From NCBI GenBank assembly GCA_029262895.1, contig JAJCYM010000029.1, forward strand, positions 24,776 to 88,775: a DNA stretch of 64,000 nt. Direction: 5' to 3'. Of this stretch, positions 51,171 to 60,382 are shown piece after piece. The stretch is from Roseivirga sp. Lineage in GTDB: Bacteria; Bacteroidota; Bacteroidia; Cytophagales; Cyclobacteriaceae. The notes beneath the pieces were generated by a model. It saw only the letters and a list, made by a program, of their open reading frames with translations. It ran no database searches and had not been told where the DNA came from. Within the stretch, counting starts at the first letter, position 1, and each line of letters starts with the position of its first letter. A program made the position numbers and the translations under genes.

Positions 51171-51560
51171 AGAGAAAGATCATCTGGCTTAGCTGTGTAA
51201 ACCCAATAAAAAAACCCCTTCATTCGTCTAATGAAAGGGTTAAAATTATACCTCAACGTACAGAATTAATTTTTAAATAGATTGTCAAAAACTAAACACT
51301 TATTTCTTGACGTGTTTAAAGGTATGTATTTGCAGAGCCCTGTAGGGTGATTTTAGATAACTGACATGGTATTGACGATAAGTGGAAGGGATTCGGGGTT
51401 AAGTGACATAAGCCCATGTATGACTCTTCATACTTTTTGATCCAATCACTTTATATATTTCTATTTCATCCGATATATTTTTTATTTTGATGCCACCTGT
51501 AATGTCTATGGCTACATGAGGCTCTTGACTTTATATGGAGTATGAACCGTGGCCAGTTTA
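51171..51560. other. 390-base intergenic stretch
   Basis: Between the hydrolase and DUF763 genes, which are convergent, the only structure I see is a hairpin at 51213-51241 (AACCCCTTCATT with AATGAAAGGGTT, one mismatch). An A run before it would read as a T run for transcripts coming leftwards from the DUF763 gene, so it may end that transcript. Nothing else is recognisable. Confidence 0.45.
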
Positions 51561-52772
51561 TTAGAACAACCTCATCTGAATGGTCGATTGTTTGGGTTTT
51601 TTAGCCGGGCCAAAGACAGTCATTCCGCCATACTTATGGGAATCGGCTTTTTCCCTAGCGACTATTGCATCAAAATTGGCGTTGGGCTGGAATGCCTTTT
51701 CCATACTCTGAGCCACTTTTGTCAGACTTTTGACCGCTTTGATTTTGTCGGAGTGTCCTATTTTAGCACGATCCACTGCCGTTCGAAGAAGAGAAATTGT
51801 TTCATCATAGGTGGTTAAAGGGACAGGAAAGGGGTGCCCATCCTTTCCGCCATGAGCAAAGGAAAATCTGGCTGGGTCACTAAACCTGGATTGGGTGCCA
51901 TAGATTACCTCGCTCACTAAGGTCAGGGATTGCAAGGTGCGCGGTCCAACACCCTTCAGCAGCAACAATTCTTCAAAGTCAGCTAAATCGGTGTCATGGG
52001 CTAGGGCCAGTATACTTCCTAATCTTTTTAAGTCAACGTCCTCGGCACGGACATCATGGTGCCTGGGCATAAGGACAAATCGCTGCGCCTCCTTTATAAT
52101 CTTGTCGGGCTTTTCGTCAGTCAGACTCATGATTCCGGCCTTGGTGGGTTGAGCTGCCTTGTCAGTTAGATTCAGAATTGTTCCTTGATTAACACCGATT
52201 ACTGAAGTATGCGGTTCCTCTAAAAAAGCGGCAAAGGCTTCAGAATGCCAGTGATATCTACGAGCATAGCCAGTATCGCCATTCATGCCTTGCTGCACCA
52301 CAGACCATTCACCCTCGTCCGTCAGAAAGAAGGAGTGAAGGTAAATCGAAAAGCCGTCCTGCAAGGCCGTGTTGTCAACTTTTGCGCTAAGTCTGCTGGA
52401 TCGCACAAGGTCTTCACCGTCAAGCCCGGTTTTGTCTGCAATGGCCATCAATTCTGCAGGAGTTTGTCTGGAATGCTTTCCACGGCCACCACAGACATAG
52501 ATGCCCAATTCCCTGGAGATCGGATTGATGGCTCTTTTCAAAGCCCCCACAACTAAAGTGGTAATACCTGAAGAGTGCCAATCCATTCCCATCACTGCTC
52601 CCAATGATTGGAACCAGAGAGGGTCACTTAAGCGCTGAATCATCACCGATTTCCCATACTCAACTAAAATGGCCTCCGTAATGGCTCTGCCTAGTGTGGC
52701 CATTCTCTTGGCAAGCCATGGAGGCACTGTGCCGTAATGCAAGGGGAGATCAGCATGGCCGGATTGTCTCAT
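51561..52772 (-). CDS. DUF763 domain-containing protein
   Basis: A 403-residue protein that matches DUF763 from end to end: the start RQSGHADLPLHYGTVPPWLA, the core MGMDWHSSGITTLVVGALK, GIYVCGGRGKHSRQTP, GQ/QQGMNGDTGYARRYHWHS, and the late helix-hairpin-helix-like LLLLKGVGPRTLQSL. The helix-hairpin-helix suggests nucleic-acid binding, but no activity is established. The family is best known from archaea and scattered bacteria, which hints at horizontal spread; I cannot test this here. No operon partner is seen. Confidence 0.9.
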   Translation of the reverse strand: MRQSGHADLPLHYGTVPPWLAKRMATLGRAITEAILVEYGKSVMIQRLSDPLWFQSLGAVMGMDWHSSGITTLVVGALKRAINPISRELGIYVCGGRGKHSRQTPAELMAIADKTGLDGEDLVRSSRLSAKVDNTALQDGFSIYLHSFFLTDEGEWSVVQQGMNGDTGYARRYHWHSEAFAAFLEEPHTSVIGVNQGTILNLTDKAAQPTKAGIMSLTDEKPDKIIKEAQRFVLMPRHHDVRAEDVDLKRLGSILALAHDTDLADFEELLLLKGVGPRTLQSLTLVSEVIYGTQSRFSDPARFSFAHGGKDGHPFPVPLTTYDETISLLRTAVDRAKIGHSDKIKAVKSLTKVAQSMEKAFQPNANFDAIVAREKADSHKYGGMTVFGPAKKPKQSTIQMRLF

Positions 52773-52912
52773 GTTTTAAATCTAACTAATATTTGTAGTT
52801 AACTAAAATTATTAGTATTAATTCAACGCCTTCTGTCCCTTTTTAGCCATCAGTTCGTTGTTCACACAGGCACAACATTGCCTTTACAAACAATGCCATT
52901 AACTTTAACCAT

Positions 52913-54022
52913 ATGAGTGAAAAACTCAGAATCAAACTTCAGAAGCTCAAAGCGATTACCATCGTTTGGATGCTCATTGCCATTGTATTTGCCTTAATGG
53001 AGCATTTCACACTAGTTTCTTCCTATTCATTAGGCACCCAAAACGAATACAGCTTTCAAAGCAATTTGACCTTTCATCTGGTGTCCTCTGTAATGGCGGT
53101 TATTTTCGGGGCATCCTTTCTGGTTTTCTATATCCACGAGAAATTTCGTGAAAGACCCTACTGGCAGGGAATTGCCGCTATTGTCTTGACTTATATAGCG
53201 GTGGTTACCATAATCACCTTTGTCATGGGCTTTGTCTTAGTTCCGAGCCAGGCAGGGCTGTCCTTTGGTGAGTCGGGTTTTGATGCAGCTTACCGAGCTT
53301 ATCTTCTGGATACTGTCCATTTAAAGAATATACTAGCCTGGTCAATAGTGGTGGGTTTCACCCAACTTCTTTTGCAGATGAGCGATAAGTTTGGTCATGG
53401 ACTGATGTGGGATTCCATAAAAGGTAAATACCACAAAGCCCAGGAAGAGGAGCGCATCTTTATGTTTCTGGATTTGAAGTCTTCCACCGCAACTGCCGAA
53501 AAACTGGGTAACCGATTATACCATGAGTTTTTGAAGGACTACTTTTCTGACATCACCAATGCAATTCTTTACAATAAAGGAGAGGTATATCAATATGTTG
53601 GAGACGAAGTGGTGGTGACCTGGAAAATGAACGCAGGACTTGAGCAGCAGCACTGCCTTAAATGTTACTTCGATATTCGGTGGTCAATTGACAAAAAGAA
53701 AGAAAAATACCTGCAGAAATATGGAATGATTCCGGAGTTCAAGGCCGGACTTCATTCTGGTAAAGTCGTTGCCGGTGAAATCGGTATAATCAAGCGCGAC
53801 ATCACTTATTCCGGTGATGTGCTAAATACTGCCGCCAGAATTCAGGCCAAGTGCAACGAATTTGAAGTGCCTATTCTCGTTTCCAAGAGTTTGCTGGATC
53901 TCTTCCAGGGAAAAATCCCCTTTATCACCACAGAGATGGGTGATATAGCATTGAGAGGTAAAGCCTCCCGCGTTGCACTAAGCACTTTGGGTGCCTTACC
54001 TCAGGATAGTAAAGGGTTTTAG
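52913..54022 (+). CDS. Membrane class III adenylate/guanylate cyclase
   Basis: A 369-residue protein with four membrane helices (about 15-35, 52-75, 84-110, 139-156) and a cytoplasmic cyclase domain (about 180-365). Metal-binding Asp187 is in FLDLKSST and Asp231 in YVGDEVVVTW. The transition-state residues are Asn305 and Arg309 in GDVLNTAARIQ, and Asp302 fits the base-recognition position of adenylate cyclases. It probably makes cyclic AMP. A decayed copy of parts of its 3' end lies at 55210-55316, beyond the next gene. Confidence 0.9.
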   Translation: MSEKLRIKLQKLKAITIVWMLIAIVFALMEHFTLVSSYSLGTQNEYSFQSNLTFHLVSSVMAVIFGASFLVFYIHEKFRERPYWQGIAAIVLTYIAVVTIITFVMGFVLVPSQAGLSFGESGFDAAYRAYLLDTVHLKNILAWSIVVGFTQLLLQMSDKFGHGLMWDSIKGKYHKAQEEERIFMFLDLKSSTATAEKLGNRLYHEFLKDYFSDITNAILYNKGEVYQYVGDEVVVTWKMNAGLEQQHCLKCYFDIRWSIDKKKEKYLQKYGMIPEFKAGLHSGKVVAGEIGIIKRDITYSGDVLNTAARIQAKCNEFEVPILVSKSLLDLFQGKIPFITTEMGDIALRGKASRVALSTLGALPQDSKGF

Positions 54023-54186
54023 AACCAATTCCAAAAACCACCTTGCCAGTGTCCAATTCAATTGTGACCTCCTTTGAATAGGAGAGATTAGACTGCTTCC
54101 TTTTACGCTAACCATTGAATTAACACATGTTAACACTCATTAACTAATGGGTAAGAATGTAGTGGCCATTTTGTAAAAAAAAAGTC

Positions 54187-55122
54187 ATGAAGACACTAAT
54201 AACAACCATTTTTCTATTGCTGGCATTTGCGTTATCAGCTCAATCAAATAGTGTATATCGTTTGAATGGAGTGGAAATCTCAAAGTCGCAAATTGACAGT
54301 CTGGAGACTGTGCATGGAAAAAACCTCAAAATGACATATAAAAGGGAATCGGGAAAAACCATTGTTGATATTACGATTCCCTCTAAAGGTTCAGATTCTC
54401 CAGTCAAGGATAGAATGGTGTTTAAAAGGCCAGAAAAGTCGGATGAAAATGAAGGAGAGAAGAGTCTTGATTCGAAAGTAATGAAGTATTTTGACCTTGA
54501 CCAAGCAGAAATATCGAAAGAAGCATTTGCTAAGAAACTTAAGGAAGGGCTCCAAATGCGATACGAAATTACCGGCAATGAGATTAGCAGTTTCCTTGTC
54601 TCTAAGGCAGAGAGTGATGAAACGAGTCGGAATCTGGAAGCTGCCAAAAAGAACTTTGAAGAATCAGTAAAGAAAAAAGATTTCTCCAAAGTTGTATTAA
54701 CCGGTTTAAATAATCAAAAAGTGAGGTTCGATGACCTGAAAAATCAAGTAGTCGTTCTTAACCTCTGGTACACTGGTTGTAAACCTTGCATTGCAGAAAT
54801 GCCGGAGCTTAATGAGTTGAAGAAATATTACGAGGAAGAGCGGGTGTCATTTGTGGGATCAACCTATGAGGACCAACCCAAGGTTGAAAAATTCTTGGAC
54901 AAGAGGTCGTTTGAATATCTGCAAACAATCAATGGAGGAGAATTTCATAGGGACCTATTTAAACTGCTTTCTCCGGAATCCTCTACTGAGCTGACCTCAA
55001 TTTATCCATTACATTTAGTGATTGATATGGAGGGAAGGGTACGATATTCAACCTTCGGGGCGACTGATGATATTGGAGAGACGCTGAAGGGTGAGATTGA
55101 GAAAATCCTGGCAGAAAAATAA
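54187..55122 (+). CDS. Exported TlpA-like thioredoxin with extended N-terminal region
   Basis: A 311-residue exported protein. After the signal (MKTLITTIFLLLAFALSAQS) comes a region of about 140 residues of unknown type, partly charged helix (residues 100-165). The thioredoxin domain begins near residue 168 and has the redox pair in NLWYTGCKPCIAEMP (Cys198 and Cys201). Its partner is unknown; the type resembles Bacteroidota disulfide reductases. It stands between the cyclase gene and a decayed piece of that gene. Confidence 0.85.
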   Translation: MKTLITTIFLLLAFALSAQSNSVYRLNGVEISKSQIDSLETVHGKNLKMTYKRESGKTIVDITIPSKGSDSPVKDRMVFKRPEKSDENEGEKSLDSKVMKYFDLDQAEISKEAFAKKLKEGLQMRYEITGNEISSFLVSKAESDETSRNLEAAKKNFEESVKKKDFSKVVLTGLNNQKVRFDDLKNQVVVLNLWYTGCKPCIAEMPELNELKKYYEEERVSFVGSTYEDQPKVEKFLDKRSFEYLQTINGGEFHRDLFKLLSPESSTELTSIYPLHLVIDMEGRVRYSTFGATDDIGETLKGEIEKILAEK

Positions 55123-55209
55123 TCCCCAAACTTCTATTTGATCAATTTTTTCATAGAACGCTTTTTGAGTTTAATTCACTTCAACTAGTCTTGAGGCTCT
55201 TCTTAGGCT

Positions 55210-55316
55210 GGGCCTCATTCTAGAAAAGTTGTTGCTGGTGAAATTGTAGAGGTGGGTGATAGAGTATTAAGGGGTAAAGCCTCCCAAGTTGCACTAAGCA
55301 ATTGGGTGCCTTACCC
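55210..55316 (+). pseudogene. Decayed 3' fragment of the class III cyclase gene
   Basis: In one frame this stretch reads GPHSRKVVAGEI, then V, then EVGDRVLRGKASQVALS. These match residues 279-290 (10 of 12 identical) and 341-357 (13 of 17) of the intact cyclase at 52913, with the 50 residues between them deleted and one base lost near the end (AGCAATTGGG against AGCACTTTGGG). The order and strand are kept. It is a relic of a duplicate, not a functional gene. Confidence 0.85.
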
Positions 55317-55361
55317 CACGATGCTAACAGCTTCATAGTATGAAGACCAACTCAATAGTGA

Positions 55362-56369
55362 CTATAAACCCTTAGCAAAGCCTTTTATCAACTTGTAGGT
55401 CTTCTCAGGTTGATCTTCCCAGACAAATAATCTGGCGTTTTCAATGGTTTCAAATCGAATGCTCTTGTTCTTTTCTTTAACAGAATCCCAAATGTCTATA
55501 AAGAAGAGCTTAACAAAACTGCCGAATTGACCAACAAGCATTTCCGGACTAAATGAGGGTATTAGAACAAGGGATGGGACTTTCAGATCAGCGATGTTCC
55601 GGGTCATGTCGTAAGAGAAAAACTCACATAAATAACGAACCATCACAGGCACAGGAACTGCCGCTGACTCATCCCAAATATTCTGTGCTAAATTTTTATT
55701 GGTCGTGTAATATTCAGGTAAAAACATATTGTCGTCCCAGGTCTTTTTGGTTACAGTCTTAAACCACTGAGGGCCAAAATAATAATCTACAGCACCTTGC
55801 CTTTCTTGAAAGGACATGGCTTTAGACGTATCAGAGCGAGAGGCAAAATAACGATAGGGCTCACCCCCCAGTATAATGACACCACCAATCAATTCGGGAT
55901 GTTCCCTGGCCAGATCAAAGGCAATTTGAGTACCATTTAAGAAGTGACCCACTAAAATCGGCTTGTCTAATTTTTCCGTGTTGATAAGTTTCAGAATATC
56001 ACTTTTGGCAACCTCTGTCCATGCCATTTTACCATAAGGCGCATTATCTTTTTCTGGCATTGGCAAACCTTTGGTGTCACCAAACCCAGCCAACGTAACG
56101 GCAATCATGCTGAACTCATTCTTGTTGGCTTCCATAAAATCATCAAATATGTTTTCAGAAAAGCCTAATCCGGGGATAAGAACCATGTCCTTTTCTCCCT
56201 TGCCTACTTTTTTAAATGAACCTAAAGAGGGACTGGGATCAGTCAAATAGCCAGCTGCATGTTCTAAATTGTTTAGAGATGGATCTTGCTGCGTGGAAGT
56301 CTGTGCCATGCCATTCGTGCCAATCAGACATATCAGGAGGCAGCCAATAAATTTAATAGTTGCTTTCAT
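55362..56369 (-). CDS. Exported alpha/beta hydrolase-fold protein lacking the catalytic triad
   Basis: A 335-residue exported protein (signal MKATIKFIGCLLICLIGTNGMAQ, cut near residue 22) with an alpha/beta-hydrolase fold: DMVLIPGLGF (oxyanion loop), then PILVGHFLNGTQIAFDLA at the nucleophile elbow, LIGGVIILGGEP. The Ser expected in GHSLGG is Phe143 (TTC). The acid strand reads SLVLIPSFSPEM without Asp, and the His position reads ENARLFVWEDQPE. All three catalytic positions are therefore lost, and it is probably a binding protein or a different enzyme. It lies 154 bases downstream of the AraC gene at 56524 on the same strand. Confidence 0.85.
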   Translation of the reverse strand: MKATIKFIGCLLICLIGTNGMAQTSTQQDPSLNNLEHAAGYLTDPSPSLGSFKKVGKGEKDMVLIPGLGFSENIFDDFMEANKNEFSMIAVTLAGFGDTKGLPMPEKDNAPYGKMAWTEVAKSDILKLINTEKLDKPILVGHFLNGTQIAFDLAREHPELIGGVIILGGEPYRYFASRSDTSKAMSFQERQGAVDYYFGPQWFKTVTKKTWDDNMFLPEYYTTNKNLAQNIWDESAAVPVPVMVRYLCEFFSYDMTRNIADLKVPSLVLIPSFSPEMLVGQFGSFVKLFFIDIWDSVKEKNKSIRFETIENARLFVWEDQPEKTYKLIKGFAKGL

Positions 56370-56523
56370 TTCGTGTTTTTGAAGGCAAATAGGAGGTTGA
56401 ATGGCATTATGTGGTTACAACCAGTCGGGAGTTACCTATAATTCACAAAATGGTATTGAATTGTTATGCTCAACCCTTGTTGGGGACCGTGCGAGGGTCG
56501 AAAGATCAATGAAGAATACCCTG

Positions 56524-57669
56524 TTAATTTATTGCTTCGGAACTTATAGTTTCCATATAGTCAGATGGACTGACTCCTTCGAATTTCTTGAAGGCCCTAT
56601 AAAAGCTCACTTTATTACCGAAGCCGGCTTGAAATCCAATATCAATAAGTTTCACTGACTCACCATTTCCTTTTCTCATTAATACCTTGGCTTCATCCAC
56701 TCTATATCGATTGATGAACTCATAAAAAGTAGCCCCCAATTCCTTATTCAAAATTAATGAAAGGTGATGCTTGCTGAGGCCTGAACCTTTGGCCACTTCC
56801 GCGAGAGATAAATCCTCCCTTAAATAAGGCTTTTCAGAGGCAAAGTATTGGTAAAGGTCTTTAATGTACTTGCTACTCAATTCCTTAGGTAAAGAACTTC
56901 TTCCGTATTTGGCCTCTCCGATGGGCTTGAGACTATCCATAAAAAGAACAGGTTGATTGATAACAAAATAACCAAGGACATGGATCATTAAAGCCATCAG
57001 AAACAGATGGATATAGTCAACATAAACAGGATAGCTACCGACTAAGGCCATGATGAGATAAAAAACAAGACAGGAGCAAATAAACAATGCATACACCACG
57101 AGGACTTTCGAAAACCATTTGGTTCTGATTGTAGTTTTTTTATTTAAATGATTTACTTTAATCAATCTCTTTAAAATTCTATAAACCAATAAGATATATG
57201 AGAAATTATAGAGATAAAATAAAGCACCAATGGTATAGCCACCGAGATCAATTTCTACAGTAGAATCTGCCGGAAGAAGGTTCAGCGACTTTAGCTTGAT
57301 TGATGAATCCAGTAGATAATAAGGAACCATTCTGATCAGAAAACCCAGAGCGGGAATAAGGTGCAATGCTTTTTTCCAATTCCATGTTGAATTGCCCTTA
57401 AGGTGCTGGCTGTAGTAGTAGAGCAGCGGCCCCATTAGAAACAAGAACGGGAATGAAGTTTTACTTAGGTGAGGCACATAATTAATAAGTCCTGTGATTG
57501 AAGAGGCAGTTTCAATCAAGTGGAATGTGAAGATGAAAATAATGAGGGCAAAAATTCGATTGGCCTTTTGATTTTCCCTCTTGAGCCAGAGCATCAGCCC
57601 AAGATAGATGCCTAAAAAAGCAGCAAATAGAATAATTATAGACCAGACATTAAACTCAACGCTCTTCAT
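56524..57669 (-). CDS. Transmembrane AraC-family regulator
   Basis: A regulator of about 381 residues from the start chosen here (the open frame extends to 57741, but MKSVEFNVWSIIILFAAFLG at 57669 is the likely start of the first helix). About seven helices are followed by a C-terminal AraC domain of about 100 residues with LSLAEVAKGSGLSKHHLSLILN and the second-HTH hallmark IDIGFQAGFGNKVSFYRAF...GVSPSDY. It is the same design as the genes at 5940 and 59216. The triad-less hydrolase downstream on the same strand is a possible target, and so is the divergent M24 peptidase gene. Confidence 0.9.
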   Translation of the reverse strand: MKSVEFNVWSIIILFAAFLGIYLGLMLWLKRENQKANRIFALIIFIFTFHLIETASSITGLINYVPHLSKTSFPFLFLMGPLLYYYSQHLKGNSTWNWKKALHLIPALGFLIRMVPYYLLDSSIKLKSLNLLPADSTVEIDLGGYTIGALFYLYNFSYILLVYRILKRLIKVNHLNKKTTIRTKWFSKVLVVYALFICSCLVFYLIMALVGSYPVYVDYIHLFLMALMIHVLGYFVINQPVLFMDSLKPIGEAKYGRSSLPKELSSKYIKDLYQYFASEKPYLREDLSLAEVAKGSGLSKHHLSLILNKELGATFYEFINRYRVDEAKVLMRKGNGESVKLIDIGFQAGFGNKVSFYRAFKKFEGVSPSDYMETISSEAIN

Positions 57670-57785
57670 AAACATGAAAACTATGCCTTTCAAGAAACAA
57701 AAAATGACCTTTGTGTAGGAAGACATTTTGGACAACGGCATATAATCGGGATGGTTATCCTATAAGGCAGGTTGATTGACATAAA

Positions 57786-57814
57786 TTTGAATGGAGATCG
57801 TAAGATGAATTTTG
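57786..57814 (+). promoter_or_regulatory. Candidate promoter of the M24 peptidase gene
   Basis: TTTG (57786-57789) and GAATTTTG (57807-57814), one base off the consensus TAnnTTTG, are 17 bases apart, close to the Bacteroidota -33/-7 layout. The start codon is at 57857. Confidence 0.4.
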
Positions 57815-57856
57815 CAGCTTAGGTCATTTGCCTTAGATTTAGGAAAACCTTAAACC

Positions 57857-59212
57857 ATGAAAAAGCTCTTAACCCTAATTTTGATTCTGGCAATTTCAAC
57901 CAGTGCCATGGCACAAATCGCTTATCCGCAGGTGCTGTCAATGAAAGACCGCGCGGCTACCATTGATCGTTTGTTAGATGACAAAATACAAAACTACCTT
58001 CCTGAAATAATGAGGCGCGAGGGTATCGACATGTGGGTGGTGATGTCGAGAGAGTATAATGAGGATCCCGTGATCAAAACACTGCTGCCGGCTACCTGGC
58101 TTGCTGCCAGAAGAAGAACAGTCTTGATCATGTTTGATCAGGGAGAAGGAAAGGGCATTGAGTCGATTGCCGTGGCCAGGTACAATGTAGGTTCAAGCTT
58201 TAAAAGTGCATGGGACAAGGAGAAACAGCCAAGTCAATGGGCCAGGGTAGCAGAAATTGTCAAGGAGCGCAATCCACAAAAAATCGCGGTGAACAAGTCT
58301 AAACATTTTGGTTTGGTGGATGGTGTGGTAGCTACCGACTTAGAAGAGTTTACTGCCGCGCTCGACAAGAAATTTCAATCCAGAGTGGTCTCTGCTGAAA
58401 AGGTGGCTTTGGGTTGGCTTGAGACCCGGACGGCTGCGGAAATGGCCATATATCCTCACATTGCGAGGCTTTCACATCAGATTATTCAGGAGGCCTTTTC
58501 TGCTGAGGTAATCACCCCAGGAGTAACAACAACGCAAGATGTGGTATGGTGGATGAGAGAGAAGATAAGAGAGCTAAAGCTGATTACCTGGTTTCAGCCA
58601 TCAGTAGATATTCAAAGGCCCGATCCTGAAAAGTTTGATCAGTTAAGAACATCTTCCACAAGACCTGAACCGGGAGTAATTATGCCCGGGGACTTACTGC
58701 ATTGCGATTTTGGTATCACTTATCTCAGACTTAACACTGATCAGCAGCAGCATGCCTATATACTTAGACCGGGAGAAACTGATGTGCCGCAGTATTTGAA
58801 AGACGCTTTTGAAAATGGAAATCGTGTTCAGGATATCTTTACTGGCAACTTTAAGGAAGGCAGAACTGGCAATGAAGTACTTAGACTCTCAAGGGAACAA
58901 GCCATTGCCGAGGGCTTAAAGCCTTCTATTTATACACATCCGATTGGATATCACGGTCATGCAGCGGGAACTACACTTGGCATGTGGGATTCTCAGGGCG
59001 GTGTACCTGTTAAAGGAGATTATCCCTTGCATCTGAATACGGCCTATTCCATTGAGTTGAGTGCAACCACTTTTATCAAGGAATGGGATAAGGAGGTGAG
59101 AATTATGCTGGAAGAGGAGGCTTTCTTTGATAAAACGGGAACCAACTATATCGATGGCAGACAGGATGAAATATTTATGATTCCCAGAAGGCCGGCTGAC
59201 AAGAAGGATTAA
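57857..59212 (+). CDS. Exported M24-family metallopeptidase (Xaa-Pro peptidase-like)
   Basis: A 451-residue exported protein (signal MKKLLTLILILAISTSAMAQ). An N-terminal creatinase-like domain is followed by a pita-bread domain with likely metal ligands in HCDFGITYLRLNTD (two Asp), GYHGHAAGT (His), YSIELSA (Glu) and MLEEEAFF (Glu). The family releases N-terminal residues next to proline. It is the fourth proline-related or S9/M24 exopeptidase in the window, after 7979, 43338 and the amidohydrolase at 11003. Three bases separate it from the AraC gene that follows. Confidence 0.9.
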   Translation: MKKLLTLILILAISTSAMAQIAYPQVLSMKDRAATIDRLLDDKIQNYLPEIMRREGIDMWVVMSREYNEDPVIKTLLPATWLAARRRTVLIMFDQGEGKGIESIAVARYNVGSSFKSAWDKEKQPSQWARVAEIVKERNPQKIAVNKSKHFGLVDGVVATDLEEFTAALDKKFQSRVVSAEKVALGWLETRTAAEMAIYPHIARLSHQIIQEAFSAEVITPGVTTTQDVVWWMREKIRELKLITWFQPSVDIQRPDPEKFDQLRTSSTRPEPGVIMPGDLLHCDFGITYLRLNTDQQQHAYILRPGETDVPQYLKDAFENGNRVQDIFTGNFKEGRTGNEVLRLSREQAIAEGLKPSIYTHPIGYHGHAAGTTLGMWDSQGGVPVKGDYPLHLNTAYSIELSATTFIKEWDKEVRIMLEEEAFFDKTGTNYIDGRQDEIFMIPRRPADKKD

Positions 59213-59215
59213 TTA

Positions 59216-60304
59216 GTGCGTAGCTATCCTTTCAATATTCAAGATATTCTAGGAGTTCTGATTGTATACCAGGGACTCCAATTTTCAATCAACCTATTAC
59301 TCAATAAAACTCGAAAATTTGACTTTAATGCCATTCTGGCCATATGTGTAGGGAGTTTATCGCTAAACTTTCTCAATATGTTGTTGATGAATCTTGGCTT
59401 GATTAAACTTAATCTTGGCCCATTCTTTGGCCTACTGTATGGCCCAACATTTTTCCTTTATACACGCGCCATGATCTATGCTGATCAACAGTTTCGAAAA
59501 AAGGAACTGGTACATTTTATACCCGCGCTTGTCATGTTACCATTCATTCCTTTTTTAGGGAGCTTATTGAACGAGCCCACCTTCGGAATTATCATAACCG
59601 CTGTCATTATGATTCAATTGGCCGTGTACCTTTATATCGCTTATAAAAAGGTGATTTGGTTTCAACGAAGCCTGCAGAACTTAATGTCAGAAGTAGTAAC
59701 CATCAACCTTTCCTGGCTCAAATTCTTGATTATCTCGGTTTCAAGCCTGTTTGTGATTGTCTTTGTGGAGTCGCTTGTGTCCCAAAATGTAACATTAGAC
59801 AATATCACGATCACCGTGCTTTATGTTTTTGTGCTGGTGTTTTTGAACGCCATTTACTCAAAAGGGCTTCGCCAACCTGAGATCTTTCAAGGGATTACTT
59901 CAGAGACTATCAGCATCACAAAGGATATTGAGACCAAATACAAGTCTTCCAAATTGACCGAAGAAGAAGCTTCTGATTATGTCCGTTTACTCGATCGATA
60001 TATGGCACAAGAAAAGCCATACTTGGAGTATGAACTTTCATTGGAGCATTTGGCCAGCCGAACTTCAATCCCCGCGAGATATTTATCGCAGATAATAAAT
60101 GAGAGATTTCAAAAGAACTTCTTTGACTTTGTAAACTCCTATAGAGTAGAAGAAGCCAAAAGACTGCTTGAGGACAAATCGCTGGATTTGCGTATCAATG
60201 AAGTGATGTATGACTCGGGCTTTAATTCCAAATCTACATTCAATTCGGTATTCAAGAAGTCCATTGGTATGACACCTTCTGAATTCAGAAGAAGTACGAA
60301 CTAA
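59216..60304 (+). CDS. Transmembrane AraC-family regulator
   Basis: A 362-residue regulator with about seven membrane helices (about 10-220) and a C-terminal AraC domain of about 95 residues: LSLEHLASRTSIPARYLSQIIN, INEVMYDSGFNSKSTFNSVFKKSIGMTPSEFRR (quoted by its parts). It starts at a GTG directly after the M24 peptidase stop, so it is probably cotranscribed with that gene and may respond to products of peptide breakdown. The design matches the genes at 5940 and 56524. Confidence 0.9.
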   Translation: MRSYPFNIQDILGVLIVYQGLQFSINLLLNKTRKFDFNAILAICVGSLSLNFLNMLLMNLGLIKLNLGPFFGLLYGPTFFLYTRAMIYADQQFRKKELVHFIPALVMLPFIPFLGSLLNEPTFGIIITAVIMIQLAVYLYIAYKKVIWFQRSLQNLMSEVVTINLSWLKFLIISVSSLFVIVFVESLVSQNVTLDNITITVLYVFVLVFLNAIYSKGLRQPEIFQGITSETISITKDIETKYKSSKLTEEEASDYVRLLDRYMAQEKPYLEYELSLEHLASRTSIPARYLSQIINERFQKNFFDFVNSYRVEEAKRLLEDKSLDLRINEVMYDSGFNSKSTFNSVFKKSIGMTPSEFRRSTN

Positions 60305-60382
60305 ATTGAGTCCAGCTTCCTGTTTTCGGACTTCTTAACGCCCTTTACATGTGATTTTTGCATTAAACAAACGCAAAATATC

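Noticed and set aside
54240..54689. Minus-strand open frame of 149 codons
   Set aside because: It is opposite the N-terminal part of the TlpA-like gene and is rich in Ser and Leu as expected of an antisense shadow.
56401..56658. 85-codon plus-strand open frame
   Set aside because: It overlaps the 3' end of the AraC gene on the other strand and shows no domain or signal.
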